64,000 bases of DNA. It comes from Pelagomonas calceolata. Its lineage: Eukaryota; Sar; Pelagophyceae; Pelagomonadales; Pelagomonadaceae. Of this stretch, positions 1 to 8,900 are shown one piece after another. The stretch is from positions 1,984,001 through 2,048,000 of the forward strand of contig CAKKNE010000001.1 of the NCBI GenBank assembly GCA_918797485.1, given 5' to 3'. The position numbers and the translations under genes were made by a program. Every line of letters begins with the position of its first letter. The stretch's first letter is position 1. The notes under the pieces are model-generated. The model was not told the origin of the DNA and searched no databases. It worked only from the letters and a program-made list of their open reading frames with translations.

Positions 1-1734
1 AGGATCCCAACTGACGGCTCCTCTGCCGCCGGCGCCGCGCCGTTTTCCGAGCTCAAAGGCGCGGTCCAGCACGACACCTGCGACGTCACGGCCCTCGAAC
101 CTGTACGTCGCGGCCGCTGCCGGCGCCACGAATCGCGTCTCGTACGTCTCCGCTCGTCCAGCGACAAATGGGGTCGTGCCGCCGCCCAGGGCGCGCCAGG
201 CGCCCTCGGCAGCAGTTTGGTCCCCTTCAACAGCTGTAAGCACACGCTCACAGCGCCATTCACCGACGAGCGACGCCGGGTAGAGCACGTCGCCGGTCGC
301 TGCTCCGACCGAGACGTCGAACGCGAAGGCGCAGTGTGGCACCCAAGCGAGTGCCGCAATGGCTGTTGAACAGCTTTGGCGCCGCGTCACCGCATCCGGC
401 ACGGGCGCACCATCGTCCAACGGGACGCGAAACACGAGCCGCTCCACCTCCCAACCAAGAGCGACACACGCGCCGCCCGTCTCCGACCGCGCTCCGTCGG
501 GCAGCGGCCACGCGTCCGAGACCAGAGAAAACCCGGCCTTCGTCAAACCCTCGCGCGCGGCCTCCGCGGCGCGCTCGGACCGCGTCTCGACCGCCAGGAC
601 GCCGCCGGGCGCCAGAGCGCTACGAGCAGCATCCGCGACGTCGGGTGCGAGGATCCAGTCGAGGGCGCCCCTTGTATTGGGAGGAGTGGGATGCTGCACT
701 GATATGGCCTCGAGCGGGCCCGGGTACTTCGCCGCCGCGGCCAGGATGGACCGGGCGTCGGTCGCGACGTAGGCGAGGTTGTCTCCGCAACTGTCGCGCT
801 TTGCCCGCGCCGCGCACGCTTTTACGATGGACCGCGACGCGTCGACGCCGAGGACGTTTCGCGTTCTATCAGAGGCCCAGCCCCGCGCCGCAGCACCCAA
901 GCCGCAGCCGAGGTCGAGCCGGAGCGGCCTCGTGTCATCGGCGAAGAGGTCGCTCAGCAATGGCGGCGCGGGGGGCATCGCGGGCGCGGTGCCCTCCCGG
1001 AAGTCGCGCCGCCGCTGGCGCCCGCGGTTCTCGTGGCCTGCGTGCAGGGAACCGTTCGCGTCGACGGCGTGGAGCTTGATGGTCGACGCGGAGCCCGCAC
1101 GCCAGAGCCAGAGCTGCGGTCGCGCGTCGTCGCGGCCGAGCCGCTCTATATATGAAACGAGGCGCGGCGGGGCGTCTTCGGGCAGCAGGCGCCCGGCGGC
1201 CGTGGCAGCGGCGGCAGTCGTTTCTTCACACACGCAACCAGCAGCAACAAGGCGCTCGTAGGCGTTGAGGACGATTCGTGCTGGTCCGCACCCGTCATCC
1301 GCGCCGTGGTCGAGGCACGCGTCCCGCGAGTCGTCCGGATAAATATCGTCGCCCGACACGTAGAGGCCGCCCGCGCTCCAGGTCTCCTCCACAAATCGGC
1401 GCGCGAGGTTTTGAAATAGCTCCTCATCAGAAACGCCGGCGCGGTGGAAATAGAACGCCGCGTCAGCTATACGTCGGCCCACGAGCTTCGCGTCGACCGC
1501 GACGTTTTGTGCTGCTGCTGCCGCGAGCTCCGCGATTTGCGCACGCGCGTCGCCCTCGCCGTCGTCCTCGGCCGTCGCGAGGGCTAACGCCGCCGCGGCC
1601 ATCCCGAGAACACCACTGCGATCCGTAGTCTTGCGCAGTCGCTGCGTGCGGCTGGCGTCTAGCAGCTTGCCGCGCGCCGAGAGGGCCGTGGCGGCTGCGA
1701 GCATCCATGCTGCGTGCAGTGTGTGGGATGGCAT
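1..1734 (-). CDS. TrmB-like SAM methyltransferase fused to a DUF6816-like domain (3' end beyond window)
   Basis: The frame is open from an ATG at 1734 to the left edge (578 codons), so the stop is not seen. Residues 1-20 are hydrophobic and Ala-rich, a possible targeting leader. Residues about 20-270 match nothing I know. A class I methyltransferase fold follows: motif I DLGCG at about 274-278, an acidic VDAS loop, NLAYVATDA, then ISVQHPTPPNTR near 345, in the place where TrmB tRNA (guanine-N7) methyltransferases have FPDPW-K-R. From about 468 the sequence changes to a segment with GAATGDVLYPASLVGEW, which resembles the DUF6816 family of photosynthetic organisms. Seen: the open frame and these motifs. 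Known: TrmB modifies G46 of tRNA. Inferred: an organelle-targeted RNA methyltransferase. The HPTPP variant means the substrate may differ. Confidence 0.68.
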   Translation of the reverse strand, partial: MPSHTLHAAWMLAAATALSARGKLLDASRTQRLRKTTDRSGVLGMAAAALALATAEDDGEGDARAQIAELAAAAAQNVAVDAKLVGRRIADAAFYFHRAGVSDEELFQNLARRFVEETWSAGGLYVSGDDIYPDDSRDACLDHGADDGCGPARIVLNAYERLVAAGCVCEETTAAAATAAGRLLPEDAPPRLVSYIERLGRDDARPQLWLWRAGSASTIKLHAVDANGSLHAGHENRGRQRRRDFREGTAPAMPPAPPLLSDLFADDTRPLRLDLGCGLGAAARGWASDRTRNVLGVDASRSIVKACAARAKRDSCGDNLAYVATDARSILAAAAKYPGPLEAISVQHPTPPNTRGALDWILAPDVADAARSALAPGGVLAVETRSERAAEAAREGLTKAGFSLVSDAWPLPDGARSETGGACVALGWEVERLVFRVPLDDGAPVPDAVTRRQSCSTAIAALAWVPHCAFAFDVSVGAATGDVLYPASLVGEWRCERVLTAVEGDQTAAEGAWRALGGGTTPFVAGRAETYETRFVAPAAAATYRFEGRDVAGVVLDRAFELGKRRGAGGRGAVSWDP

Positions 1735-1870
1735 CCTAGCACAGGTCACTACGGCCCGTAGCGATGCGCATTGGTCAAACCACGCGACAGCGAGTTAACC
1801 GAGGCTGCTATCTCGTATCTTATCGGCAGCTAGCGTGCTAGACACCGCTGCCAAGCGCCTTGAGCGTCTA

Positions 1871-1894
1871 CTAGCGTAGTCACATACTAGCAAG
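1871..1894. repeat. Hairpin motif, diverged copy
   Basis: CTAGCG and ACTAGCAAG arms lie in the 313-bp divergent gap between the methyltransferase gene (start 1734) and the caspase-like gene (start 2048). A second half-like copy, GCTAGCGTGCTAGACACC, is at 1829-1846. Confidence 0.45.
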
Positions 1895-2047
1895 AATCGC
1901 AGCGCAAACGGCGCTGCGGGGCTCGAGGAGCCAGGATCAACCAAAGCCGTGGGCCCGACGCTGCCGACGCGACCCCCGCACCCTAAGCACGCGGCTACGG
2001 GCTGCCCCGCCCACCGTCGAGCCATGCGCCCCACATAAACAACAGCT

Positions 2048-5000
2048 ATGCCACCCTTCGAGTCGGCAGTCGAGCCCGCCGGCGAGACGGAGAAGGAGCG
2101 CAAGAAGCGGGAAAAACGCGAGCGCAAGGAGGCCAAGAAGCGCGCGAAGGAAGAAGCCGCAATGGCGCCCGCGGACGCGCCCGGCCCGGCGCCCGCAAAA
2201 AAGAAGAAAAAAAAGAAGAAGAAAAAGATCGAAGACGACGACGAGGACGAATTAGAGAGGCTCAAGGCCGCCATGAACGACGACAGTGGCGAGCTCGAGG
2301 CGTCCGAGGAGGAGCTGCTCGAGGAATTGCAGACGGACTGTGCGGTACGCGTACAAAAGCAAGCGCGAGCGCTCAAAGCTCGGAGGCAGGTCCGGAACAT
2401 GATCAAGACGACCTTCGCGAAGGAGTACGACCAAGAACATGATAGGATGGTCTACCGGAACAAAGTGACTGGTTTGGTACAGAGGACGAAGCCACGACTC
2501 CTGCGGGACGAGGACCTGCCCGATCCTATTGTATATGTCGCGCCGGAAGGTTATGAGAGTGTACCTGCTGATAGAAAACAGTTCGCTTTAGTGTTGACTA
2601 CTACCTCATTCAACGATGAGGAGCGGTTACCTGCTCTACCAGCCGTGGTGGAGAACGACCACGACGCGATCCGAAAACATCTCGTGAACCCCTACGTGTG
2701 TAAATACGCAGAGGAGGACTGCCTGTTCCTCAAGAACGTGTCGAAGAATGTCTTTCTCACACAAATTGACGCGTTGCGAGACATTGTAAAAAAAGCGAAT
2801 CAATCAGAAAAACTAAGAACTGGGGCTGGCAGAGAATTCAAGCCCACCGGTTCATTATTAGTGTATGTGGCGACACACGTCGCCACGCACCGATCCGGCG
2901 GGCCCTACTTCTGTTTCTCCGACACGTCTGCCGTGAGCAACTCGTCGTTGCAACGGACCGGTATGAAAGTGAGCCAGTTCTGTAAATTAATCAGGGATAT
3001 CAAGTGTCGCGAGAAGACTGTGATACTAGACTGTTGCCATGTCGAACGGCCGCCGTCCAAAGAAGCCGCGAAGAGACCGGTGGTGGTCTATCCGCCGTCA
3101 ACCTTCTACTCTGATGTAGCGTACAAGGCCGAGTGTCGCGTGCTCGGTTCATGCAAATTAGGAGGCGAAGGCCGGCCGCCGGAATTTGGCGAGCAGCCGC
3201 CGAAGGCTGTGCTTGATCAGCCGGTGCTCGTGGATCGTAGCGAAGATGGCACGTACCACAAAGGTGTTGTTTCATCAGCAAATGAAGACGGGACCTACGA
3301 CGTCACCTTTGCTGATGACGACCTCCAACAGTCAATACCGAGATATTTACTACGACCGCGGAGCAAGGAGGATTTGGCGGCAGAAGCGGAAGAGTTAAGA
3401 AGGGCAGAACTCCTCGAGAAATTACAAAGGTCCATGAAGGTCACGACCCTGACCTCAAAATTCATAAAGAAAACGCAAGTCGCCGCATTGACGACGAGGC
3501 AGCGGGTAGAAGCCCCGGTGCCGGCCGCGGCGCCGGCGCCCGCCGAGGCGCCGGCGCCGGCGCCGGCGCCGTCGGACGATGAGCTCTGCATAGATCAGAG
3601 GGTTGAGGCGAGGTACCACGGTTCGGACCAGTACTACAAGGGTGTGATTACAAGTGTCCACGCCGACTATACGTACGACGTTACGTATGAAGACGGGGAA
3701 ACAGAACGGAACATTCCGAGGGATGCGATACGCGTGGTCGAAGTCCTGGACGAGGCCGAGGCGCCGCCCTCACCCATTCTGGAGGAACCTGTCAAGGAAG
3801 AGGTATCAATTGTTTCGTATGAAGAACCAAGGCTATCTCTATACGCGAGGATCTGTGATAAACTAAGATGCTGCCCGAAGATGCAGGTCAACCAGGACGA
3901 TCCTAGAAATATAATAGTCACCGATGAAGTGGAGCAGCTGTATGCAAGAAGGTGGTGCTGTTGCGAATGGGTGTCAGCTACGTTGTCTCTATTACCGTGC
4001 TGGTGCTGCTGGTCGCAAGCGAAGAAGGCGAGGAAGCGCGCCCGTAAAGAGGAGAAGCTGCGCATCAAGCGGGAGGGCTTGGCCAAGGCCGCGGCGTCGT
4101 ACGAGCGAGCCTTGTATGTCGAGGAACACTCCTTATTTGGAGGGGCCGTGGTGAAGGCTCTCACCGAAGCTGCGGAAACGGACGAGTCCAGAGTTTCTGT
4201 TGAGTCTGTCTACAACAAGGTCACGGAGATAGTAGCTGCAGACATCGAGAAGCGGCGCCAGGTCCAGGCGCTCGAGCAGCAGACGAAGGACCAGGCCGAC
4301 GACGACGAGGAGAAGCGACTACTCGAAGTCTCGCAACGAGCGTCGTTAGACGACCGACCACTCACGGCGGAGGAACCCGAAGATACGACAAACTACGAAG
4401 AGTTGAGTACCTCGACTCTCCAGTCCATAAAAGACCCGCCCAAAGACAACAAGGCCACGCAACGAAAGAAGGCCGAAGAGGCCAAGGAACGGCAGCAGCA
4501 GGCCAAGGAGATCCGGAAAGCTAGACAGCAGGCCATCAAGGAATTAGCTCAATTTAGGGTCGAGCGGAAACAAAAGCTCCCAGATGCTCTTGTAAGTCAG
4601 ACGCCCCAATGCGAATCATCCTCGAAGTGCGCGAAGCAGTACACTACTTTGGCTATGGCTCCGGCCCTACCTCCCGCGCCCGAGCCGCCCGTCGCCGTGA
4701 AGACACGAGCAAGGTCAGCTTTATTACAATGGCAGGATCCACCTTTTTCAGGAACACCCGCAGTCCAATATGACGTGCAGTCCATGGGCACGGCGAAATT
4801 CGACAGTGGGAAATGGGCGAAGTGCGGTGCGTTCACGTATATTGCTAGAAATGAATTCCAGGCGCCTCACCTCGTGCCGGGCATGGCCGTCTACTTTCGC
4901 GTGCGAGCGAGGAACAACAGCGGATGGGGCGCCTGGTCCGAGAGTTCGGAGAAGATTTTGCCCGTCGCAAATAAATTAGTTGGTTTGACCGAGGCCTTCG

Positions 5001-5674
5001 AGGAGGCGGCTCGACGGGGCGCGCCCTACGTACTCCAGAAGATGAAGGCGGCGCCTACGGTAGCCGAGGCGCAGAAATTGGGTGCGCTGCAATTGGGTGC
5101 CATCGCGACGAAAGCCCGAGGCTTCAAGAGGAAAAAAGTAGCGCAAGAGTGTGCTACTTTGATGTTGAAAGCGATGCGGACCTTCGAGGTCGAGAAGGAG
5201 GTCCAATCGCGGGGATGCTTGGTCCTGGGTTGGTGCTTCTTCCGCCATAGTGACGTGGCCAAGAAGTGTTATGAGGAAGCCCTGCAATGCGTCGAGGCGG
5301 CCGCTCAACAATTCCCCGAGGACGTCTCCGTGCAGTCCTACGCGAACTGGGCCCTCGCGCACCTCTCCGAAGCCGAGGACGACCGGCCCTCGACGGTCGG
5401 CTCGCCGGCGAAGACCTTCAGCCAGCTCGGCACGCCGGGCAAGTTCTCGTCCCTCGGCACGCCGGGCAAGTTTAGCCAGCTGAGCACGCCGGGGCGGACG
5501 ACGCCGGGCAAGTTCTCGCAGCTGTCGTCGCCGGGCCGCGAGAAATTGGCCCTGTCGCCGGCCATCGATCCCGACATCGAGGCCTACGCGCAGTGGCTCG
5601 AGGACAAGATCACGCGCGAGGCGGAGAACGTGGGCTTCTTGGAGGGCCGGGGGCACTCGCCGTACAAGTCCTAG
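2048..5674 (+). CDS. Caspase-like domain / double Tudor-like / fibronectin-III protein
   Basis: 1208 aa, start ATG at 2048. Order of parts: Lys-rich charged N-terminus with a poly-Lys run (about 51-60); IQ-like helix (about 95-117); degenerate WW-like stretch (about 124-150); a caspase/metacaspase-type p20 fold (about 178-345) with the core strand FALVLTTTSF, a His in YVATHVATH (about 277-281) and a Cys in VILDCCH (about 328), which match the His-Cys dyad; two Tudor/agenet-like barrels (about 391-440 and 514-563, both ending in G-TYDVT); Cys- and Trp-rich stretch (about 600-660); long coiled coil; fibronectin type III domain (about 874-985) with WGAWSESS; helical segment; and repeated TPGKF motifs (about 1120-1165). 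Peptidase activity is inferred from the dyad only. I do not know this domain order from any named protein. Confidence 0.8.
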   Translation: MPPFESAVEPAGETEKERKKREKRERKEAKKRAKEEAAMAPADAPGPAPAKKKKKKKKKKIEDDDEDELERLKAAMNDDSGELEASEEELLEELQTDCAVRVQKQARALKARRQVRNMIKTTFAKEYDQEHDRMVYRNKVTGLVQRTKPRLLRDEDLPDPIVYVAPEGYESVPADRKQFALVLTTTSFNDEERLPALPAVVENDHDAIRKHLVNPYVCKYAEEDCLFLKNVSKNVFLTQIDALRDIVKKANQSEKLRTGAGREFKPTGSLLVYVATHVATHRSGGPYFCFSDTSAVSNSSLQRTGMKVSQFCKLIRDIKCREKTVILDCCHVERPPSKEAAKRPVVVYPPSTFYSDVAYKAECRVLGSCKLGGEGRPPEFGEQPPKAVLDQPVLVDRSEDGTYHKGVVSSANEDGTYDVTFADDDLQQSIPRYLLRPRSKEDLAAEAEELRRAELLEKLQRSMKVTTLTSKFIKKTQVAALTTRQRVEAPVPAAAPAPAEAPAPAPAPSDDELCIDQRVEARYHGSDQYYKGVITSVHADYTYDVTYEDGETERNIPRDAIRVVEVLDEAEAPPSPILEEPVKEEVSIVSYEEPRLSLYARICDKLRCCPKMQVNQDDPRNIIVTDEVEQLYARRWCCCEWVSATLSLLPCWCCWSQAKKARKRARKEEKLRIKREGLAKAAASYERALYVEEHSLFGGAVVKALTEAAETDESRVSVESVYNKVTEIVAADIEKRRQVQALEQQTKDQADDDEEKRLLEVSQRASLDDRPLTAEEPEDTTNYEELSTSTLQSIKDPPKDNKATQRKKAEEAKERQQQAKEIRKARQQAIKELAQFRVERKQKLPDALVSQTPQCESSSKCAKQYTTLAMAPALPPAPEPPVAVKTRARSALLQWQDPPFSGTPAVQYDVQSMGTAKFDSGKWAKCGAFTYIARNEFQAPHLVPGMAVYFRVRARNNSGWGAWSESSEKILPVANKLVGLTEAFEEAARRGAPYVLQKMKAAPTVAEAQKLGALQLGAIATKARGFKRKKVAQECATLMLKAMRTFEVEKEVQSRGCLVLGWCFFRHSDVAKKCYEEALQCVEAAAQQFPEDVSVQSYANWALAHLSEAEDDRPSTVGSPAKTFSQLGTPGKFSSLGTPGKFSQLSTPGRTTPGKFSQLSSPGREKLALSPAIDPDIEAYAQWLEDKITREAENVGFLEGRGHSPYKS
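5411..5540 (+). repeat. Tandem TPGKF-coding repeat
   Basis: Four imperfect copies of a Leu-(G/S)-Thr-Pro-Gly-Lys-Phe unit plus related SPGR/TPGR units lie near the C-terminus of the caspase-like gene. They are Ser/Thr-Pro-rich and probably disordered. Confidence 0.7.
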
Positions 5675-5986
5675 TGTGTTGGTAGTCTCTCTCGGCCCCG
5701 GGGTGCTGTTCTATTGGTTCGGCGTCACGGTCGCGCGTTTGAAAAAAATTCAAACGGTGCATGGGAGAGCCATGTCTGTATTGGTGCTTCGGAGGAGCCT
5801 TCCATTCGAGCTGCATTTCATAGCCCGTCACGGAGAGCGCCTCGACTCGGCCCTGTCCAGCGCCGCCGAGCAGTGAAGCATGCAGCACACATCGATGCGA
5901 AGCGAAGGGCTGCCTCGCGCGCGCGCGTAGTGAAGCGTCGGGCTGCCTCGCATCGCTTGCGCGGTGGGGCAGGCGTCTGGACAATA
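5675..5986. other. Intergenic region upstream of the LRR-kinase gene
   Basis: 312 bp between two same-strand genes. It is open in the frame of the next gene, but that translation is Arg/Ala-rich and low in complexity, so I treat it as 5' flank. A short direct repeat (GTGAAGC, then GGGCTGCCTCGC) occurs at about 5872-5915 and 5930-5951. Confidence 0.5.
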
Positions 5987-8900
5987 ATGCAGGGCTGCTT
6001 GGAGGAGGACTTTGCTGCGCTGCGGAAGCTGCGCGACGAGAGCGAGTGCGACGAGCTCAAGCAGGCGTGGTCCAGCGAGGACCCGCGCGAGTGGAGATTC
6101 GAATATGAAGGCAAACAGCAGCCATGTGTCACAGTGGCCGACGGCCGCGTGACTGTGCTCACCGTGAAAAGCGCGGACCTCACCGCGTTGCCGAACTCGA
6201 TCAGTGATCTCGGTGCGTTGCAGGTGCTCAACCTCTGGTTTTGCTCGGGTCTCAAAGCACTGCCGGCCACGATAAGTGGCCTCGGCTCGCTAAAAGATCT
6301 TACCTTGTGGGGATGCGGGAGCGTTGTCGAGCTGCCGGATGCAGTTGGAGACCTTAGAAAACTGACGGAGCTCAATGTGCAGGAATGTGGGGAACTCGCC
6401 GCGCTACCGGACACGATTGGTGAGCTTGGCGAGCTGACGACGCTGAATCTGGTAGGATGCTCGAACCTCGAAAAGCTACCAGACGCGATCGATGGCCGTG
6501 AAGGGCTGACGGTGCAGCTTCCGATTCAACTGATGACCGACAGCCCCCTGCTCGAAGACTTTGCCGTTCTGCGAAAACTGCGCGACGAGAGCGAGTGCGA
6601 TGAACTCAAGGCGGTGTGGACCGGCGAGGACCCGCGCACGTGGATGTGCGACTTTGGAGGCGAACAGGGACAATGTATCGGAGTGGAGAATGATAGGGTA
6701 TCTGTGCTCGCGCTCTCGTGCTCGAGCCTCGTCTCGCTACCGGACGCGATCGGCGAGCTCGGCGCGCTGACGGAGCTCGGGTTGTTCGAATGCTCGAGCC
6801 TCGCCGCGCTACCGGACGCGATCGGCGAGCTAAAGGCGCTGACACAGCTCAACTTGAACGGGTGCTCGAGCCTCGAGAAGCTACCAGACGCGGTTGCCGC
6901 GCGTGAAGGACTGAATGTGACGCTGCCATTTCACTTAATGATCCTGGATCTACCAGCATCCCTGCGCGAGGACTTCGTCACTCTGCGGAAGCTGCGCGAC
7001 GACGACGTGAGTGGTGCGCTCAAGGAGTTCTTTGGGGATGGCGATGACCCGCGCGAGTGGGAAGATGGCGATGGAGATGAAATTGTCACGGTGGAGGACG
7101 GCCGCGTGACGAAGCTCGTCTTGTACAAGTGCACGAAAATCTCTGCGCTGCCGGCCGCGATCGGCAAGCTCGGCGCGCTGACAGAACTCACCTTGTGCGG
7201 GTGCTCGAACCTCGCCGAACTACCGGCCGCGATCGGCGAGCTCAAAGCGCTGACGATACTCAACTTGATCGGGTGCTCGAGCCTCGTCGCGCTGCCGGAC
7301 GCGATTGGTAAGCTCGCCGCGTTGACGATGCTCGAGCTGAGAGACTGCTCGAGCCTCACGTACCCTCCGAAAGAGATGCATGGCAACGTGCACAAAACCG
7401 TCGGCTTCTGTTGCCTCAAAATTCTGGAAGACGGCAAAGTGTCTGTGGCAGACGTGAAGAAGAGTATAGTGAATCACGTTATCACTAGAGGAGATCTCGG
7501 GCGCATCGACTCGCTTGCAAGCAAGGATTCGGCGTTTGCTGAGATGACTAAATCAGTCAGGGCCGACTTCGCCGCTCTGCGGAAGCTGCGCGACGACGAC
7601 GCGAGCGGTGCGCTCAGGAAATTTTTTGGGGATGACGAGGACCCGCGCGGGTGGAAACGCGGTAATGCTGTCACGGTCTCCGTAGACGGGGTGACGGAAC
7701 TCAGCTTGATCGGATGCTCGAGCCTCACCGCGCTGCCGGCCGCAATCGGCGAGCTCAAAGCGCTGACGAGACTCGACTTGAGAGGGTGCTCGAGCCTCGC
7801 CGAACTGCCGGCCGCGATTGTGGGGCGTGAAAGGCTGACGGTCATGCTTCCAACTCAGTTGATCCCGGGCTCTCTTGACGAAGACTTCGCCGCTCTGCGG
7901 AAGCTGCGCGACGAGAGCGAGTGCGACGTGCTCAAGGAGGCGTGGACCGACGACGACCCGAGAAACTGGAAGTGCGATTTTGAAGGCGACCAGCAGCCAT
8001 GCGTCCAAGTGGCGGGCGACCGGGTGAGGGGGCTCCAGCTGTCCTTCTCGAGCCTCGCCGTGCTGCCCGACGCGATCGGCGAGCTCGGCGCGCTGACGTA
8101 TCTCAACTTGGTCAACTGCTCGAGCCTCGCCGCGCTACCGGCCGCGATCGGCGAGCTCGGCGCGCTGACCGAGCTCAGGTTGCTCGAGTGCACGAGCCTC
8201 GCCGTACTGCCCGATGCGATCGGTGAGCTTGGTGCACTGACGGAGCTCGTCTTGTACAACTGCTCAAGCCTCACCACGCTGCCGGCCGTGATTGGCGAGC
8301 TCGGCGCGCTGACGACGCTAGTTTTGTACGGCTGCTCGAGCCTCGAAAAGCTGCCGACCGCGATCGACGGGCTTAAAGGGCTGACGTTGGAGCTTCCGGC
8401 GCAACTTGTCACAGGCCCTCTGGCCGAGGACTTCGCCGCTCTGCGAAAACTGCGCGACGACGACGACACAAGCGGTGCGATTAAGGAGAGCGTCGGGGAG
8501 GATGAGGACCCGCGTATGTGGAGAGAGGGCAGGAGCGTCACGGTGGCGGACGGTCGGGTGACGATGCTCGTCTTGTACGAGTGCACGAAACTCACCGCGC
8601 TGCCGGCCACGATCGGCGAGCTCAAAGCGCTGGCGACCCTCAAATTAGGAAAGTGCTCGAGCCTCGCCGTGCTACCGGACACGATCGGCGAGCTCGGCGC
8701 GCTGACGAAGCTCCACTTGTACAAATGCACGAGCCTCGCCGCGCTGCCGGACGCGATCGGCGAGCTCAAGGCGCTGAAGTCGCTCGAACTGTTCACATGC
8801 TCGAGCCTCGTCGCGCTACCGGAGTCGATCGGCGGCCTCGACGCGCTGACAGAGCTCGACTTGCAGGGCTGCTCGAGCCTCGTTGCGCTACCGGACGCGA

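Noticed and set aside
5714-5986. N-terminal extension of the LRR-kinase frame
   Set aside because: The 91 extra residues are Arg/Ala-rich and do not fit the module pattern, which starts at the Met coded at 5987.
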